A stretch of DNA of 64,000 nucleotides from CAVWQV01 sp963757115 (GTDB lineage: Bacteria > Pseudomonadota > Alphaproteobacteria > Acetobacterales > Acetobacteraceae): NCBI GenBank assembly GCA_963757115.1, contig CAVWQV010000014.1, forward strand, positions 124,001-188,000, in the 5' to 3' direction. The notes below the pieces were generated by a model. That model did no database searches. It had not been told where the DNA came from and was given only the letters and a program-made list of their open reading frames with translations. Both the position numbers and the translations under genes were made by a program. Positions 25,633 through 35,186 of this stretch are shown one piece after another; position 1 is the stretch's first letter; every line of letters begins with the position of its first letter.

Positions 25633-26612
25633 TGGGGCACGCGCCGCGTTTCTGGCAGCGGGACGGCAGCACGTTCCCACAAGCTTTGCTGCGGCCGGCG
25701 GGCGCGGTGACGGCGGCGTTAACCGCTCGGCGGGTTGCTCGCGCGGGTTGGCAGGCTCCCGTGCCGGTCGTCTGTTGCGGCAACGCGACGCTCGGGGGCG
25801 CCGGCAAGACCACGCTCGCGCTCGACCTTCTCAAGCGCCTCCAGGCGCGAGGTGCCGTGCCGCACGCGCTGCTGCGTGGTTACGGAGGTGCAGCGCGCGG
25901 CCTCCGGCGGGTCGAACCGGGCGACGATTTCAGGCAGGTCGGGGACGAGGCGCTGCTGCTGGCAGAACGAGCGCCCACTTGGATCGGCGCGGACCGGGCC
26001 GCGAGCGCCCGCGCCGCGGTCGCGGCCGGGGCCGGGGCCTTGGTGCTCGACGACGGTTTGCAGAACCCGAGCCTGCGCAAGGACCTGTCCGTTCTGGTGG
26101 TGGATGGCGGCTTCGGCTTCGGCAACGGCCAGGTGTTTCCCGCTGGTCCGCTCCGGGAGCCGGTGGCGGCCGCTGCCGCCCGATGCCGCGCCGCCGTCCT
26201 GATCGGTGATGACCAGGCGGTTGTCCTCGACGCACTTCCGCGGACCTGCCCTGTGCTCCGGGCGTCGCTCTTGCCGACCCCGGACGCAGCGCAATTGGCC
26301 GGGCAGCGCGTCTTCGCCTTCGCCGGGATCGCCCGGCCCGAAAAGTTTTTCGCTTCTCTCGAGGAGGTCGGCGCCGTGATCGTCGGCCGTCGCGGCTTCG
26401 CGGACCATCACCGGTTCACCGACGCCGAGCTGCACTGCCTCGAAGATGACGCAGCAAGGCTCCGCGCCGCGCCCGTTACGACGGCCAAGGACGCCGTACG
26501 CTTGCCGGCGCGTGCTCGGTCGCGGGTTAGCGTGCTGGAAGTGACGCTGGCCTGGCGCGACGAGAACGAGATCGAGGGCCTGCTCACCGAGCTGCTGTCG
26601 GAGCGAGGCTGA
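25632..26612 (+). CDS. lpxK: Tetraacyldisaccharide 4'-kinase
   Basis: The protein has 326 residues, with its ATG overlapping the waaA stop. It phosphorylates the 4' position of the lipid A disaccharide. The Walker A loop is VVCCGNATLGGAGKTTLALD. Other marks are HALLRGYGG, DFRQVGDEALLLAERAP, LVLDDGLQNPSLRKDL, VVDGGFGFGNGQVFPAGPLR and FAGIARPEKFFASLEEVG. It is the last gene of the 21686-26612 envelope cluster and overlaps the convergent gene at its 3' end by 29 bases. Confidence 0.93.
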   Translation: MGHAPRFWQRDGSTFPQALLRPAGAVTAALTARRVARAGWQAPVPVVCCGNATLGGAGKTTLALDLLKRLQARGAVPHALLRGYGGAARGLRRVEPGDDFRQVGDEALLLAERAPTWIGADRAASARAAVAAGAGALVLDDGLQNPSLRKDLSVLVVDGGFGFGNGQVFPAGPLREPVAAAAARCRAAVLIGDDQAVVLDALPRTCPVLRASLLPTPDAAQLAGQRVFAFAGIARPEKFFASLEEVGAVIVGRRGFADHHRFTDAELHCLEDDAARLRAAPVTTAKDAVRLPARARSRVSVLEVTLAWRDENEIEGLLTELLSERG

Positions 26613-27636
26613 GCACCACGTAGTCGCCGTTCGCGGCCGGCCGCCCGGCGGATGCCGCTGCCAGGTCGTCGACGAGGCGATCGGCCACCGCGACCCGGTA
26701 GTGGACCGCATCCCAGTAATTGTTGTCATCCGTCGTGATCGGGCTCGGGATCATGAAATCGACGAGAGCGGTGTTCGGTGTAGCCGCCGCCATCGCTCGC
26801 ACTCTTTGCTTGCACTCCTGCCACTCGCCGCGGAGCGCCTGTGATGTGGGCTGCAGGACGTGGTTGAACGGCGCGAAGAATAGGATCTTGGTGGTGGCCG
26901 CCGGTATTCTGGAGAGATCGTCCCGCAGCAGGTCGAGCGCGGGATACGGGAGCGTTGCCGGGGGGACCGCGCCGCTCACGATCGGCATGGCGGCAGCGGC
27001 TTGTCGGAGGTGGGCGGCGACCCGCGTCGGATCGTACAGCCGATCGTCGGGCACAAAGCGGGTGTAGCCATCCCGCCCATAGATGGCGGGTTTCAAGCCG
27101 AGGAGCGTTGCGAACTGGATGCCGGCCTGTTGCACCGTGTAGAGGTTGAGCAGCCGCGTGTAGCCCACCCAGAGGTTTGTTTCATACATCCACTCTGGGA
27201 ACGGGCGCGGCGTGTAGCGCTCGAGCTGCCGGGTCAGGCACCATGTGTCATCGAGGCCGAAAATGATGCGTTTCGGGCTGCGATGCGCGCGCAGAAACAC
27301 GTCCAGGATGCGGGATTGCTCGTACGCGGTCGCCGCGTTCATGGCGAGGTTGACGAACCGCGCCTCGAACGCGGGGTTCAGCCGGGCCGGGCGCAGCAGG
27401 CGGCTCGTTGAGTTGCCGATCACGGCGCTGTCGAAGCGCTCGGAGCGCGCCAGGGCGGGGAAGGAAAAGCGTGCGTTCGTCGCGATAGGCGGCCTATCGA
27501 AGGGTGGAGAGAGGGGCAGGGTGTCGAACGGATCGACGACCGCGACGAACAGGAACAACACAAGTGTCACCACTGCCGCCGTGCCCGCGGTGAAGCAGAA
27601 GAAGGAACGCCAGAGGCGTACGGACCGATCGAGCAT
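26584..27636 (-). CDS. SGNH-like membrane-anchored partner of the MBOAT acyltransferase
   Basis: The protein has 350 residues. One N-terminal transmembrane segment (TAAVVTLVLFLFVAVVDPF) is followed by a periplasmic domain. An IGNSTSRLL motif occupies the place of the SGNH block I Ser, and a late DNNYWDAVHYR segment supplies a possible Asp/His pair. The middle is YEQSRILDVFLRAHRSPKRI and a GLDDTWC loop. Proteins of this layout next to MBOAT genes transfer acyl groups onto cell-surface polymers. It starts 24 bases downstream of the MBOAT stop on the same strand and overlaps the convergent lpxK by 29 bases. Confidence 0.6.
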   Translation of the reverse strand: MLDRSVRLWRSFFCFTAGTAAVVTLVLFLFVAVVDPFDTLPLSPPFDRPPIATNARFSFPALARSERFDSAVIGNSTSRLLRPARLNPAFEARFVNLAMNAATAYEQSRILDVFLRAHRSPKRIIFGLDDTWCLTRQLERYTPRPFPEWMYETNLWVGYTRLLNLYTVQQAGIQFATLLGLKPAIYGRDGYTRFVPDDRLYDPTRVAAHLRQAAAAMPIVSGAVPPATLPYPALDLLRDDLSRIPAATTKILFFAPFNHVLQPTSQALRGEWQECKQRVRAMAAATPNTALVDFMIPSPITTDDNNYWDAVHYRVAVADRLVDDLAAASAGRPAANGDYVVLSLAPTAAR

Positions 27637-27660
27637 GAGCCTACTGACGGGCGGCGCCGA

Positions 27661-29040
27661 TCAGAACTGGAAGTAGATGAAGGCGGCTTGCAGGCGGCCA
27701 CCAACCAGGAGAAGCACCCAGGCGAGCGCGATGCCCGCCGGGACCGCAAGATAGAGACGAGGTTCGAGCTTGCGCAACGCGAGTGTTTGCGAGGTCGGGC
27801 CGAGCAAGGCGGCAATCGCCCCCGTTGCGCATGCGAGCGTGCCTTCGCGATCGAGACGGATGTGGCCGATGCCACGCAGCCCGGCCATGGAGCTGAGCAT
27901 ACGGCCGGCAATGGCGAAATCCGGTGAGCGGAACAGCGTCCAGGCGGCCATCACGAACAGCAGGGTGACGACGAGTGCCACAGGGCGCGGCAGACGCAGA
28001 CCGGCGCCCGACCATGCGTGGTTAAGTGCCAACGCGCCGCCGTGCAGGCCTCCCCAGGCGACAAACGTCCAGTTCGCACCGTGCCAAAGCCCGGCCAGCA
28101 GCATCGTCACGACAAGGTTGAGCACCTGGCGCGGCGGGCTGCACCGGTTGCCGCCAAGTGGGATGTAGAGATAGTCGCGCAGGAAGCGCGACAGCGTGAT
28201 GTGCCAGCGGCGCCAGAAATCCCGCACGGAGACCGACCGGTACGGCGCGTCAAAGTTGAACGGCAGCGACAGGCCGAACATCAGGGCAAGCCCGATCGCC
28301 ATGTCGGAGTAGCCGGAGAAGTCGAAGTAGATTTGCAGCGTGTAGGCGCCGGTCGCGAGCCAGCTCTCGGCCGCCGAAAGCGGCGTCGATGCCGCCTTGG
28401 AGAACAGCGGGTCGACGATCTGCGCCAGCGTGTCGGCGAGCAGGACTTTCTTCGCAAGGCCAATCAGAAATAGCGCAAAACCGCGGCCGAGATTCTCCCA
28501 CATGGCAGGCCGGCGCGGGTCCGCGTCGAATTGCGCGATGATCTCGTTATGGCGAACCAGTGGGCCGGCGATCAGCTGCGGGAAGAACGTCACGAACATG
28601 CTGAAATCGAGGAAACCGTAGATGTGGCGGTCGCCGCGCTTGAGATCGATCAGATACGAAATCTTCTGGAACACGAAGAAGCTGATGCCGAGCGGCAGGA
28701 TCAGGTTCCAAGGCCGCCAGGCCGCGCCGAACAGGGCGAAGGCGCTGCCGCCCAGGAAATCCAGGTACTTGAACAGGAACAGCACGGCCAGGTTCAGGAT
28801 CACGCCGGCGATCAACACGGCGGGCCAGCGGGTGCGCCCGAACCACTGCACGATCAGCCAGTTGGCGACGGTGAGCCCGGCCAGCAGCGGCACGAAGCGA
28901 ACATCCCACCAAGCATAGAAGCCGAGCGAGCAAGCGATCACCCAGCCCTGGCGGGCGGCGCGGCGATGCGAGAGCGCGTAGTAGCCGGCCAGTGCCAAGG
29001 GCAGGAAGACGAGGATGAACGGCTGCGAGTTGAACAGCAT
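27661..29040 (-). CDS. MBOAT family O-acyltransferase
   Basis: The protein has 459 residues with about ten predicted transmembrane segments. The start MLFNSQPFILVFLPLALAGY is the common opening of AlgI-like proteins. The conserved core is TFFPQLIAGPLVRHNE, LQIYFDFSGYSDMAIGLAL, RDFWRRWHITLSRFLRDYLY, PLGGNR and LLAGLWHGANWTFVAWG, the last with the catalytic His at about residue 320. It moves acetyl groups across the membrane to a periplasmic acceptor, probably with the SGNH-like protein encoded next. The acceptor cannot be read from the sequence; LPS or another surface glycan is likely. Confidence 0.9.
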   Translation of the reverse strand: MLFNSQPFILVFLPLALAGYYALSHRRAARQGWVIACSLGFYAWWDVRFVPLLAGLTVANWLIVQWFGRTRWPAVLIAGVILNLAVLFLFKYLDFLGGSAFALFGAAWRPWNLILPLGISFFVFQKISYLIDLKRGDRHIYGFLDFSMFVTFFPQLIAGPLVRHNEIIAQFDADPRRPAMWENLGRGFALFLIGLAKKVLLADTLAQIVDPLFSKAASTPLSAAESWLATGAYTLQIYFDFSGYSDMAIGLALMFGLSLPFNFDAPYRSVSVRDFWRRWHITLSRFLRDYLYIPLGGNRCSPPRQVLNLVVTMLLAGLWHGANWTFVAWGGLHGGALALNHAWSGAGLRLPRPVALVVTLLFVMAAWTLFRSPDFAIAGRMLSSMAGLRGIGHIRLDREGTLACATGAIAALLGPTSQTLALRKLEPRLYLAVPAGIALAWVLLLVGGRLQAAFIYFQF

Positions 29041-29080
29041 TTCGCGGCCCGGCTTGCCCGTCCGGCTTCGAGCGGGGCGG

Positions 29081-30205
29081 CTAGCCCAGCGATTCCAGCA
29101 AACCCGCCATCAGGGCGGCGCGCGATTCGAGGGAGCCCCACAGGATGTGCTCATGCTTGGCGTGAGCGCCCGAGCCGAGGCAGCCCAGGCCGTCCAGGGT
29201 CGGAACTCCGAGGGCGGCGGTGAAATTGCCGTCCGAGCCGCCGCCGCGCGTTTGCCGCGGCATCGACAGGCCGAGCCCGGCCGCGATGGCGCGGGCGCGG
29301 TCGTAGAGGTCGGTGATGGCCGGAGTTTCCTTAAAGGGCGGCCGGTTCATCCCGCCCTCGACCCGAACCTGGCAGCCCGAGGTGACGGCGGTCAACGCGA
29401 GCAGCCGCTGCTCCATCGCCTCCCCGTCCTCGGCGTTGCTGACGCGAAGGTCGATCTCGCAGCCCGCCTCCGGCGCGATGACGTTGGGGCGCGTGCCCCC
29501 CCACACCGGGGCCACGTTGCACGTGATGCCGCGCTTGGTGTCCACGAGCGACTGGATTGCGAGTATCTGATGCGCCAACTCGACGGTGGCCGACGCCCCT
29601 TCGTGAAAGCTGGTCCCGGAATGCGCGCCGATCCCGGCGATCTGCATAGTAAAACGCCCGACGCCTTTGCGCGCGGTGACGGCCGCCCCGTCTTGGCCGG
29701 CTGGCTCCGGGATGAGGGCAAACTCCGATTGCGCGGCCTCGCGCTCGATGACGTCCCGCGAGGTCGGGCTGCCGACCTCTTCGTCTGGGGTGAGCAGCAG
29801 GGTGATCGGCCGCTTGGTTGGCACGTTCTGGCGCAGGATGCTGCGGACGGCGTGGAACGCGATGAAGCTGCCAGCCTTCATGTCGTGGATGCCCGGGCCG
29901 TAGGCGCGCGGACCGTCCACCCGGTAGGGCATGGTTTCGAGCGTGCCAAGGGACCAGACGGTATCGAGATGGCCGGCGACCAGGATCGGCTTGCCCGTCC
30001 CCGGCGTCCGCGCGATGAGGTTGTCGCCAAACCCGCCTCGCCCGGGAATGCGCGTCATCGCACCGCCCGCGCGGGCGAGCTCCCCTTCGGCCATGTCCAT
30101 GAGGCAGTTGACGCAAGCGGCGTCCGTGGTGGGCGTTTCCAGTTTCACCCATTGCGAGAGTTCGGCTAACAGGTCGGCGGAACGTCCCACCTCGGTTTGC
30201 GGCAT
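29081..30205 (-). CDS. M20 family metallopeptidase (carboxypeptidase G2-like)
   Basis: The protein has 374 residues. Metal ligands are visible in ILVAGHLDTVWSLG, YGPGIHDMKAGSFIA and LLTPDEEVGSPTS, with the catalytic Glu pair in the last. A dimerisation domain with GAHSGTSFHEGASATVELAH follows. The end AHAKHEHILW supplies the last His ligand. No signal peptide is visible, so it is cytoplasmic. It is 40 bases upstream of the MBOAT gene on the same strand, but a functional link is not evident. The substrate is probably an N-acyl amino acid or a folate-like amide. Confidence 0.85.
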   Translation of the reverse strand: MPQTEVGRSADLLAELSQWVKLETPTTDAACVNCLMDMAEGELARAGGAMTRIPGRGGFGDNLIARTPGTGKPILVAGHLDTVWSLGTLETMPYRVDGPRAYGPGIHDMKAGSFIAFHAVRSILRQNVPTKRPITLLLTPDEEVGSPTSRDVIEREAAQSEFALIPEPAGQDGAAVTARKGVGRFTMQIAGIGAHSGTSFHEGASATVELAHQILAIQSLVDTKRGITCNVAPVWGGTRPNVIAPEAGCEIDLRVSNAEDGEAMEQRLLALTAVTSGCQVRVEGGMNRPPFKETPAITDLYDRARAIAAGLGLSMPRQTRGGGSDGNFTAALGVPTLDGLGCLGSGAHAKHEHILWGSLESRAALMAGLLESLG

Positions 30206-30284
30206 CGATGCGTCTCATGCAATGGGGAGTGGCGCTCGTCCTTTGCACCCGGCGGGCAGGGTTGTCCAATAGGCACGGAGCCTG

Positions 30285-31226
30285 ATGCAGACCTACCGAG
30301 ACTGGCGCGACCTGCCCGAAGCCGCGCGCGGGGCCACCGTCGCACTCGGCAACTTCGACGGTGTGCACCGCGGGCATCTCAAGGTTCTGGAGGCCGCCCA
30401 CGCGGCGCGTCCGGGCGCGCCACTCGGGGTGCTGACCTTCGAGCCGCACCCGCGCGAGGTGTTCCGACCCGACGACCCGCCGTTTCGGCTCATGCTCTCG
30501 GCCGAGCGTGCCGACGCGCTGGCGGCGCATGGCGTGGCGCTGCTCTACGAGCTGCCGTTCGACCGCGCGTTCAGCTGGATGTCGGCGGAAGAGTTCATCG
30601 TCCAGGTGCTGCGCGAGGGGCTCGGCGCCAAGCACCTGACATGCGGGACGGACTTCGCCTTCGGCCACCGCCGCGGGGGCGACACGCGGCTGCTCGGCGC
30701 CCGGGCCGAGGCGTTGGGGATGGGGCTCACCTTGGTGCCCCCGCTGACCGACGCCGAGGGTCCGCTTTCGTCCACCCGCATCCGCCGCGCGTTGCAGGAC
30801 GGCTACCCCGAGCGCGCTACGGCGGAGCTTGGCCGTCCCTGGGCCATCCGGGGAATCGTGGCGCATGGCGACAAGCGCGGCCGGACAATCGGTTTCCCGA
30901 CAGCGAACATTTCCCTCGGCCGGCATCTGGAGCCGGCCCGTGGGGTCTACGCGGTGACCGTCCGGCTGCCCGGCGGACAGGTGCATCGGGGGGCGGCGAA
31001 TATCGGCCGCCGTCCCACCGTCAACGAGGGGCCGGAGAGCCGCCTCGAGGTCAATCTGTTCCGCTTCGATGGCGACCTGTACGGCCAGGAGCTGACGGTA
31101 TCGCTGCACGCCTTCATCCGGGCCGAGCAGAAATTCCCTGGGCTCGATGCGCTCAAGGCACAGATCGCAGCCGACGCGGCGGAAGCGGATCGCTTGCTTG
31201 ACCGCATGAGCGCGCACTCCGCATAG
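30285..31226 (+). CDS. ribF: Bifunctional riboflavin kinase / FAD synthetase
   Basis: The protein has 313 residues. The adenylyltransferase half has GNFDGVHRGHLKVLEAAH, VLTFEPHPREVF, CGTDFAFGHRRGGDTRLL and SSTRIRRALQDG. The kinase half has RPWAIRGIVAHGDKRGRTIG, GFPTANISLG and ANIGRRPTVNEG. It makes FMN from riboflavin and then FAD. It precedes ileS and lspA, the usual alphaproteobacterial order. Confidence 0.95.
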   Translation: MQTYRDWRDLPEAARGATVALGNFDGVHRGHLKVLEAAHAARPGAPLGVLTFEPHPREVFRPDDPPFRLMLSAERADALAAHGVALLYELPFDRAFSWMSAEEFIVQVLREGLGAKHLTCGTDFAFGHRRGGDTRLLGARAEALGMGLTLVPPLTDAEGPLSSTRIRRALQDGYPERATAELGRPWAIRGIVAHGDKRGRTIGFPTANISLGRHLEPARGVYAVTVRLPGGQVHRGAANIGRRPTVNEGPESRLEVNLFRFDGDLYGQELTVSLHAFIRAEQKFPGLDALKAQIAADAAEADRLLDRMSAHSA

Positions 31227-31271
31227 TAGTACCTCATGGTTGAAGTGTATAGGAGCGCTCGAATTACTCGC

Positions 31272-31290
31272 CCGGCCGCCTAGCGGCCGG
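31272..31290 (+). repeat. Perfect 8-bp inverted repeat between ribF and ileS
   Basis: CCGGCCGC and GCGGCCGG flank a CTA loop and could form a strong RNA hairpin 56 bases before the ileS start codon. No T-tract follows, so it is not a standard intrinsic terminator. It may slow transcription or protect mRNA ends between the two genes. The ileS ribosome site (GGAG at 31334-31337) lies outside the hairpin. Confidence 0.4.
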
Positions 31291-31345
31291 ACGCCTGCTT
31301 GCGCCCTTGCACCCGCGCGGCCCATGAGGCTGCGGAGACCGTTCG

Positions 31346-34178
31346 ATGACCAATTCCGTGAAGACCGAGACGCTTGCTCGCGATTATCGCGACACGGTGT
31401 TCCTGCCCACCACGTCGTTCCCGATGCGCGGCGATCTGCCGAAGAAGGAGCCGCAGATCCGCGCCCGTTGGCAGCGCATCGGGCTATGGGACAGGCTCCG
31501 CGCCGCGTCCGAGGGCCGCCCCAAGTGGGTTCTGCATGACGGCCCGCCTTACGCCAACGGCAACCTCCATATCGGGACGGCTCTCAACAAGATCCTGAAG
31601 GACGTGGTCAACCGGACCCGTCAGATGGCGGGGTTCGACGCGCTCTACGTGCCCGGCTGGGACTGCCACGGGCTGCCGATCGAATGGCGGATCGAGGAAG
31701 AGCACCGCAAGGCGGGCCGGAATGCGGCCAAGGACGAGATCCCGGTGCTCGAGTTCCGCGCCGAATGCCGCGCCTACGCGGAACACTGGATGGGCGTGCA
31801 GCGCGAGGAATTTCGCCGCCTCGGGGTCGAGGGCGATTGGGATAACCGTTACGCGACGATGGATTTTGCCTCAGAGGCGGCCATCGCGGGTGAGATCGGC
31901 AAATTCCTGCTGAACGGCGCGCTGTACCGCGGGCTCCGGCCGGTGATGTGGAGCCCGGTGGAAAAGACCGCGCTGGCCGAGGCCGAGATCGAGTATCACG
32001 ACCACACCAGCGAGACGATCTGGGCCCGCTTCCCGGTGCTGCGCTCACCCCGACCGGAGCTGGTCGGCGCCGCCGTTGTTATCTGGACCACGACCCCCTG
32101 GACCCTGCCGGGAAACCGGGCGATCGCGGCGGGCGCGGAGTTCGACTACGCGCTCGTGCATGTGGATGGTGTGGCGGACGGATCGCTTGCGCGCGTGGGC
32201 GAGCGGCTGGTGATTGCATTGGCCTTGTTGCCGGCGGTGCTCGAAACCGCGCGCGTCGCCACGCACCACATCGTCCACGTCTACAAGGGCGCCGAGCTGG
32301 AAGGCACGGTCTGCGCGCATCCGCTGCGCGGGCGGGGATACGAGCATGACACGCCGGTGCTGCTCGCCGACTTCGTGACGGTCGATCAAGGCACGGGGTT
32401 CGTCCACATCGCGCCGTCGCATGGCGAGGAGGATTTCGCGCTCGGACGGGCGCATGGCCTCGACGTCCCGGAAACCGTGGGCGACGACGGCACCTTCAAC
32501 GCCTTCGTGCCCTTGTTCGCGGGCGTGCATGTCTACAAGGCGGCCGATCCCATGAGCGCCGCCTTGGCGGAGACCGGCGGCCTGCTCGCGCGCGGCAGGT
32601 TCGTGCACTCGTATCCGCACTCGTGGCGGAGCAAGGCGCCGCTGATCTTCCGTGCAACGCCGCAATGGTTCATCCGCATGGATGGCCCGGAGCGCATCCG
32701 CGAAAAGGCGCTGGCCGCGCTGGACGCGACCGTGTTCGTTCCCGATCAGGGGCGGAATCGGATCGGCAGCATGGTCGCGAGCCGGCCCGACTGGTGCATC
32801 AGCCGCCAGCGCGCCTGGGGCGTGCCGATCGCGGTGTTCGTCGACAAGCGCACCGGCGAACCGCTGCGGGACCCCGCGGTGATGGAGCGCATCGTGGAGG
32901 CGTTCACCTCCGAAGGGGCGGACGCCTGGTATTCTTCGCCGCCCGCCCGGTTTCTCGGCCCGGACCGTGATCCGGACGCGTTCGAGCAGGTGCGCGACAT
33001 CGTGGACGTCTGGTTTGAGTCCGGATCGACGCACGCGTTCGTGCTGGAAGCGCGCGGGATGCCTTGGCCCGCGGACCTGTATCTGGAGGGCTCCGACCAG
33101 CATCGCGGCTGGTTCCATTCCTCATTGCTCGAATCCGTCGGCACGCGCGGCTTGGCGCCGTTCAAGGCCGTGCTGACGCATGGCTTCGTGCATGGACGAG
33201 CAGGGCCGCAAGATGTCGAAGTCGCTCGGCAACGTGACGGCGCCGCAGGAGGTGACGGACCAATACGGCGCCGACATCCTGCGGCTGTGGGTGATGTCGT
33301 CCGATACTACGGAAGATTTGCGTGTCGGGCCGGAAATCCTGAAGCAGCAGGCCGAATTGTATCGTCGGCTGCGCAACACCTTGCGTTGGGTGCTTGGCAG
33401 CCTGGACGGGTTCACCGAGGACGAGCGGGTTCCGGTCGAAGAGATGCCCGAACTCGAGCGCTGGGTGTTGCACCGGTTGGCCGAGTTCGACGCGCTGATC
33501 CGCCGGGCGACGGAAAGCTACGAGTGGACCGGCGTTTACCCGGCACTACACGCCTTCTGCGCGACCGACCTTTCGGCGTTTTACTTCGACGTTCGCAAGG
33601 ACGCGATCTATTGCGACCGGCCCGACAACCTGCGGCGGCGAGCGGCGCGCACCGTGCTCGATCATGTCCATCGTTGTCTCGCGATCTGGCTCGCCCCCGT
33701 TCTCTGCTTCACCGCCGACGAGGCGTGGTGCGCGCGGTTCGGCGACGAGGGCAGCGTCCACCTGCAAACCTTTCCCGAACTGCCCGCAAGCTGGGCCGAC
33801 CCGGCGCTCGCGCAACGCTGGGAAGCCATCCGTGAGAAGCGCCGCCAGGCGACCGTGCAGATCGAGGGCATGCGCCAGCAGAAGCTGATCGGATCCTCCC
33901 TCGAAGCCGAAGTGACCTTGCGGTTCGCCCCGGACGAAGACCGCCTCCTTTCCGCGGCCGAGTGGGCCGAGGTGATCATCGCGTCGGTGGCGCGCGTCGT
34001 CTCTGCCGCCTCCGATCTTGCGGCCGGCGAGGGGGTCAGCGTTCGGCGGGTCGAGGACGGGAGCAAATGCGCGCGGTGCTGGCGCGTGCTCCCCGAGGTT
34101 GGATCGGACCCACGGCACCTCTCGCTTTGCTTTCGGTGCAGCGATGCCGTCGAGTCCGGGCTGGTGTGCCGGCCGTGA
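31346..34178 (+). CDS. ileS: Isoleucyl-tRNA synthetase, with a one-base frame break
   Basis: The gene codes for about 943 residues, normal for the family, if one extra C at 33191 is removed. The HIGH-type motif is in GPPYANGNLHIGTALNK, the editing domain has VIWTTTPWTLPGNRAIAAG, and the KMSKS motif is in DEQGRKMSKSLGN just after the break. The C-terminal zinc site is CARCWRVLPEV plus LCFRCSDA. The frames meet at THGFV followed by MDEQG, exactly the family sequence. The gene is essential, so the break is almost certainly a sequence error. It overlaps lspA by GTGA. Confidence 0.93.
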
Positions 34179-34720
34179 GCCGAAACGGGCGAACCTGGCT
34201 CGGCCTGGTGGCGGCCCTGGTCGTGCTCGCCGTCGATCAAGCGAGCAAGTACTGGATACTTGAGATCCTCCGGCTGCCCGACATTGGCCAGATCCCGGTC
34301 TTGCCGGTTCTCAGCCTCACGATGGTCTGGAACCGAGGTGTAACGTTCGGGATGCTGAACGGCCTCGGTGGCGCGAGCGGGATCGTGCTGGCGGTGGTTG
34401 CCCTCGCCGTTGTCGGGGTGATTGCATATTGGCTGCGGCGAGCGGAGGCGACGCGGGTCGCCGTAGCGCTCGGAGCCATCGCCGGCGGCGCAGTCGGCAA
34501 TGTCATCGACCGGCTGCGCTTCGGCGCAGTGGTGGATTTCATCCACGCCCACGCTTGGGGGTGGTCGTGGTACGTCTTCAACGTCGCTGACGCGGCCATC
34601 GTCTGCGGTGTTGCGACCCTGCTTATCGACGGCTTGCTGCCGCGTCGGGAGAGCCGGGTCGACTTGCCGGTTGGCCGCCTCGGGGCTAAGGAAACGCCCC
34701 ATGCGGAGAATCGGCAGTAA
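34175..34720 (+). CDS. lspA: Lipoprotein signal peptidase II
   Basis: The protein has 181 residues and a GTG start overlapping the ileS stop. Four transmembrane segments are visible. The catalytic Asp residues lie in GNVIDRLRFGAVVDFI and FNVADAAIVCG. An N-terminal VVLAVDQASKYWILE and the VWNRGVTFGMLNG loop are also typical. It removes signal peptides from prolipoproteins, and two lipoproteins are encoded directly downstream. Confidence 0.95.
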   Translation: MSRNGRTWLGLVAALVVLAVDQASKYWILEILRLPDIGQIPVLPVLSLTMVWNRGVTFGMLNGLGGASGIVLAVVALAVVGVIAYWLRRAEATRVAVALGAIAGGAVGNVIDRLRFGAVVDFIHAHAWGWSWYVFNVADAAIVCGVATLLIDGLLPRRESRVDLPVGRLGAKETPHAENRQ

Positions 34721-35171
34721 GCGATTCGTCATACTGGCGCTGGTGTCGCTCGCCGCGTGCTCCGAGGACGCTACTCGCAACTACGGCGTCGGGCGCGGTG
34801 GGCAGGAACAAATCGGCACAATGACGCCGGCCCCGCTTTCGCTGCCGCCTATCCTGACCGAGACGCGATTGGGGGCTGACGCGTCTCGGGCACCTGGCCC
34901 GGGGGATACCGCGCCGATGGGGGGCGTGGCCCCAGCGAGGCCGCCGCTTCAGGCAAGCGCGCCGCCGAGTGCCGGCAAGTCATCGCTCCTGGATGCGGCC
35001 GGCCCGTCCGCCCCCGGCGACATCCGCGATCGGGTCGATCAAGACGCTCAGATCGGCCGGGCCGATCCGGGCTACTCAGATGCGCTGCTGTTCGGTCCGA
35101 CCGGCCCTCGCGCCGGCCAGCCGCCGATCATCCAGCGCGAGCCCAAGTCCTGGTATGACGGCATTCTCTGA
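34701..35171 (+). CDS. Lipoprotein, DUF3035-like
   Basis: The protein has 156 residues. A short basic start and hydrophobic stretch end in the lipobox LVSLAAC, so a lipid-anchored periplasmic protein is expected. The rest is Pro/Ala-rich with TPAPLSLPP, and the end IRDRVDQDAQIGRADPGYSD followed by ALLFG parallels the next gene (IRAKVNQETALDRPAETLTD then QLMFW). The two are probably diverged tandem copies. It overlaps the end of lspA by 20 bases. Confidence 0.72.
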   Translation: MRRIGSKRFVILALVSLAACSEDATRNYGVGRGGQEQIGTMTPAPLSLPPILTETRLGADASRAPGPGDTAPMGGVAPARPPLQASAPPSAGKSSLLDAAGPSAPGDIRDRVDQDAQIGRADPGYSDALLFGPTGPRAGQPPIIQREPKSWYDGIL

Positions 35172-35186
35172 ACGAGAGGCGCCCCT

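Noticed and set aside
29331..31325. A 664-residue minus-strand open frame across the M20 peptidase and ribF
   Set aside because: It is out of frame with the M20 gene and antisense to ribF, both of which have complete family motifs.
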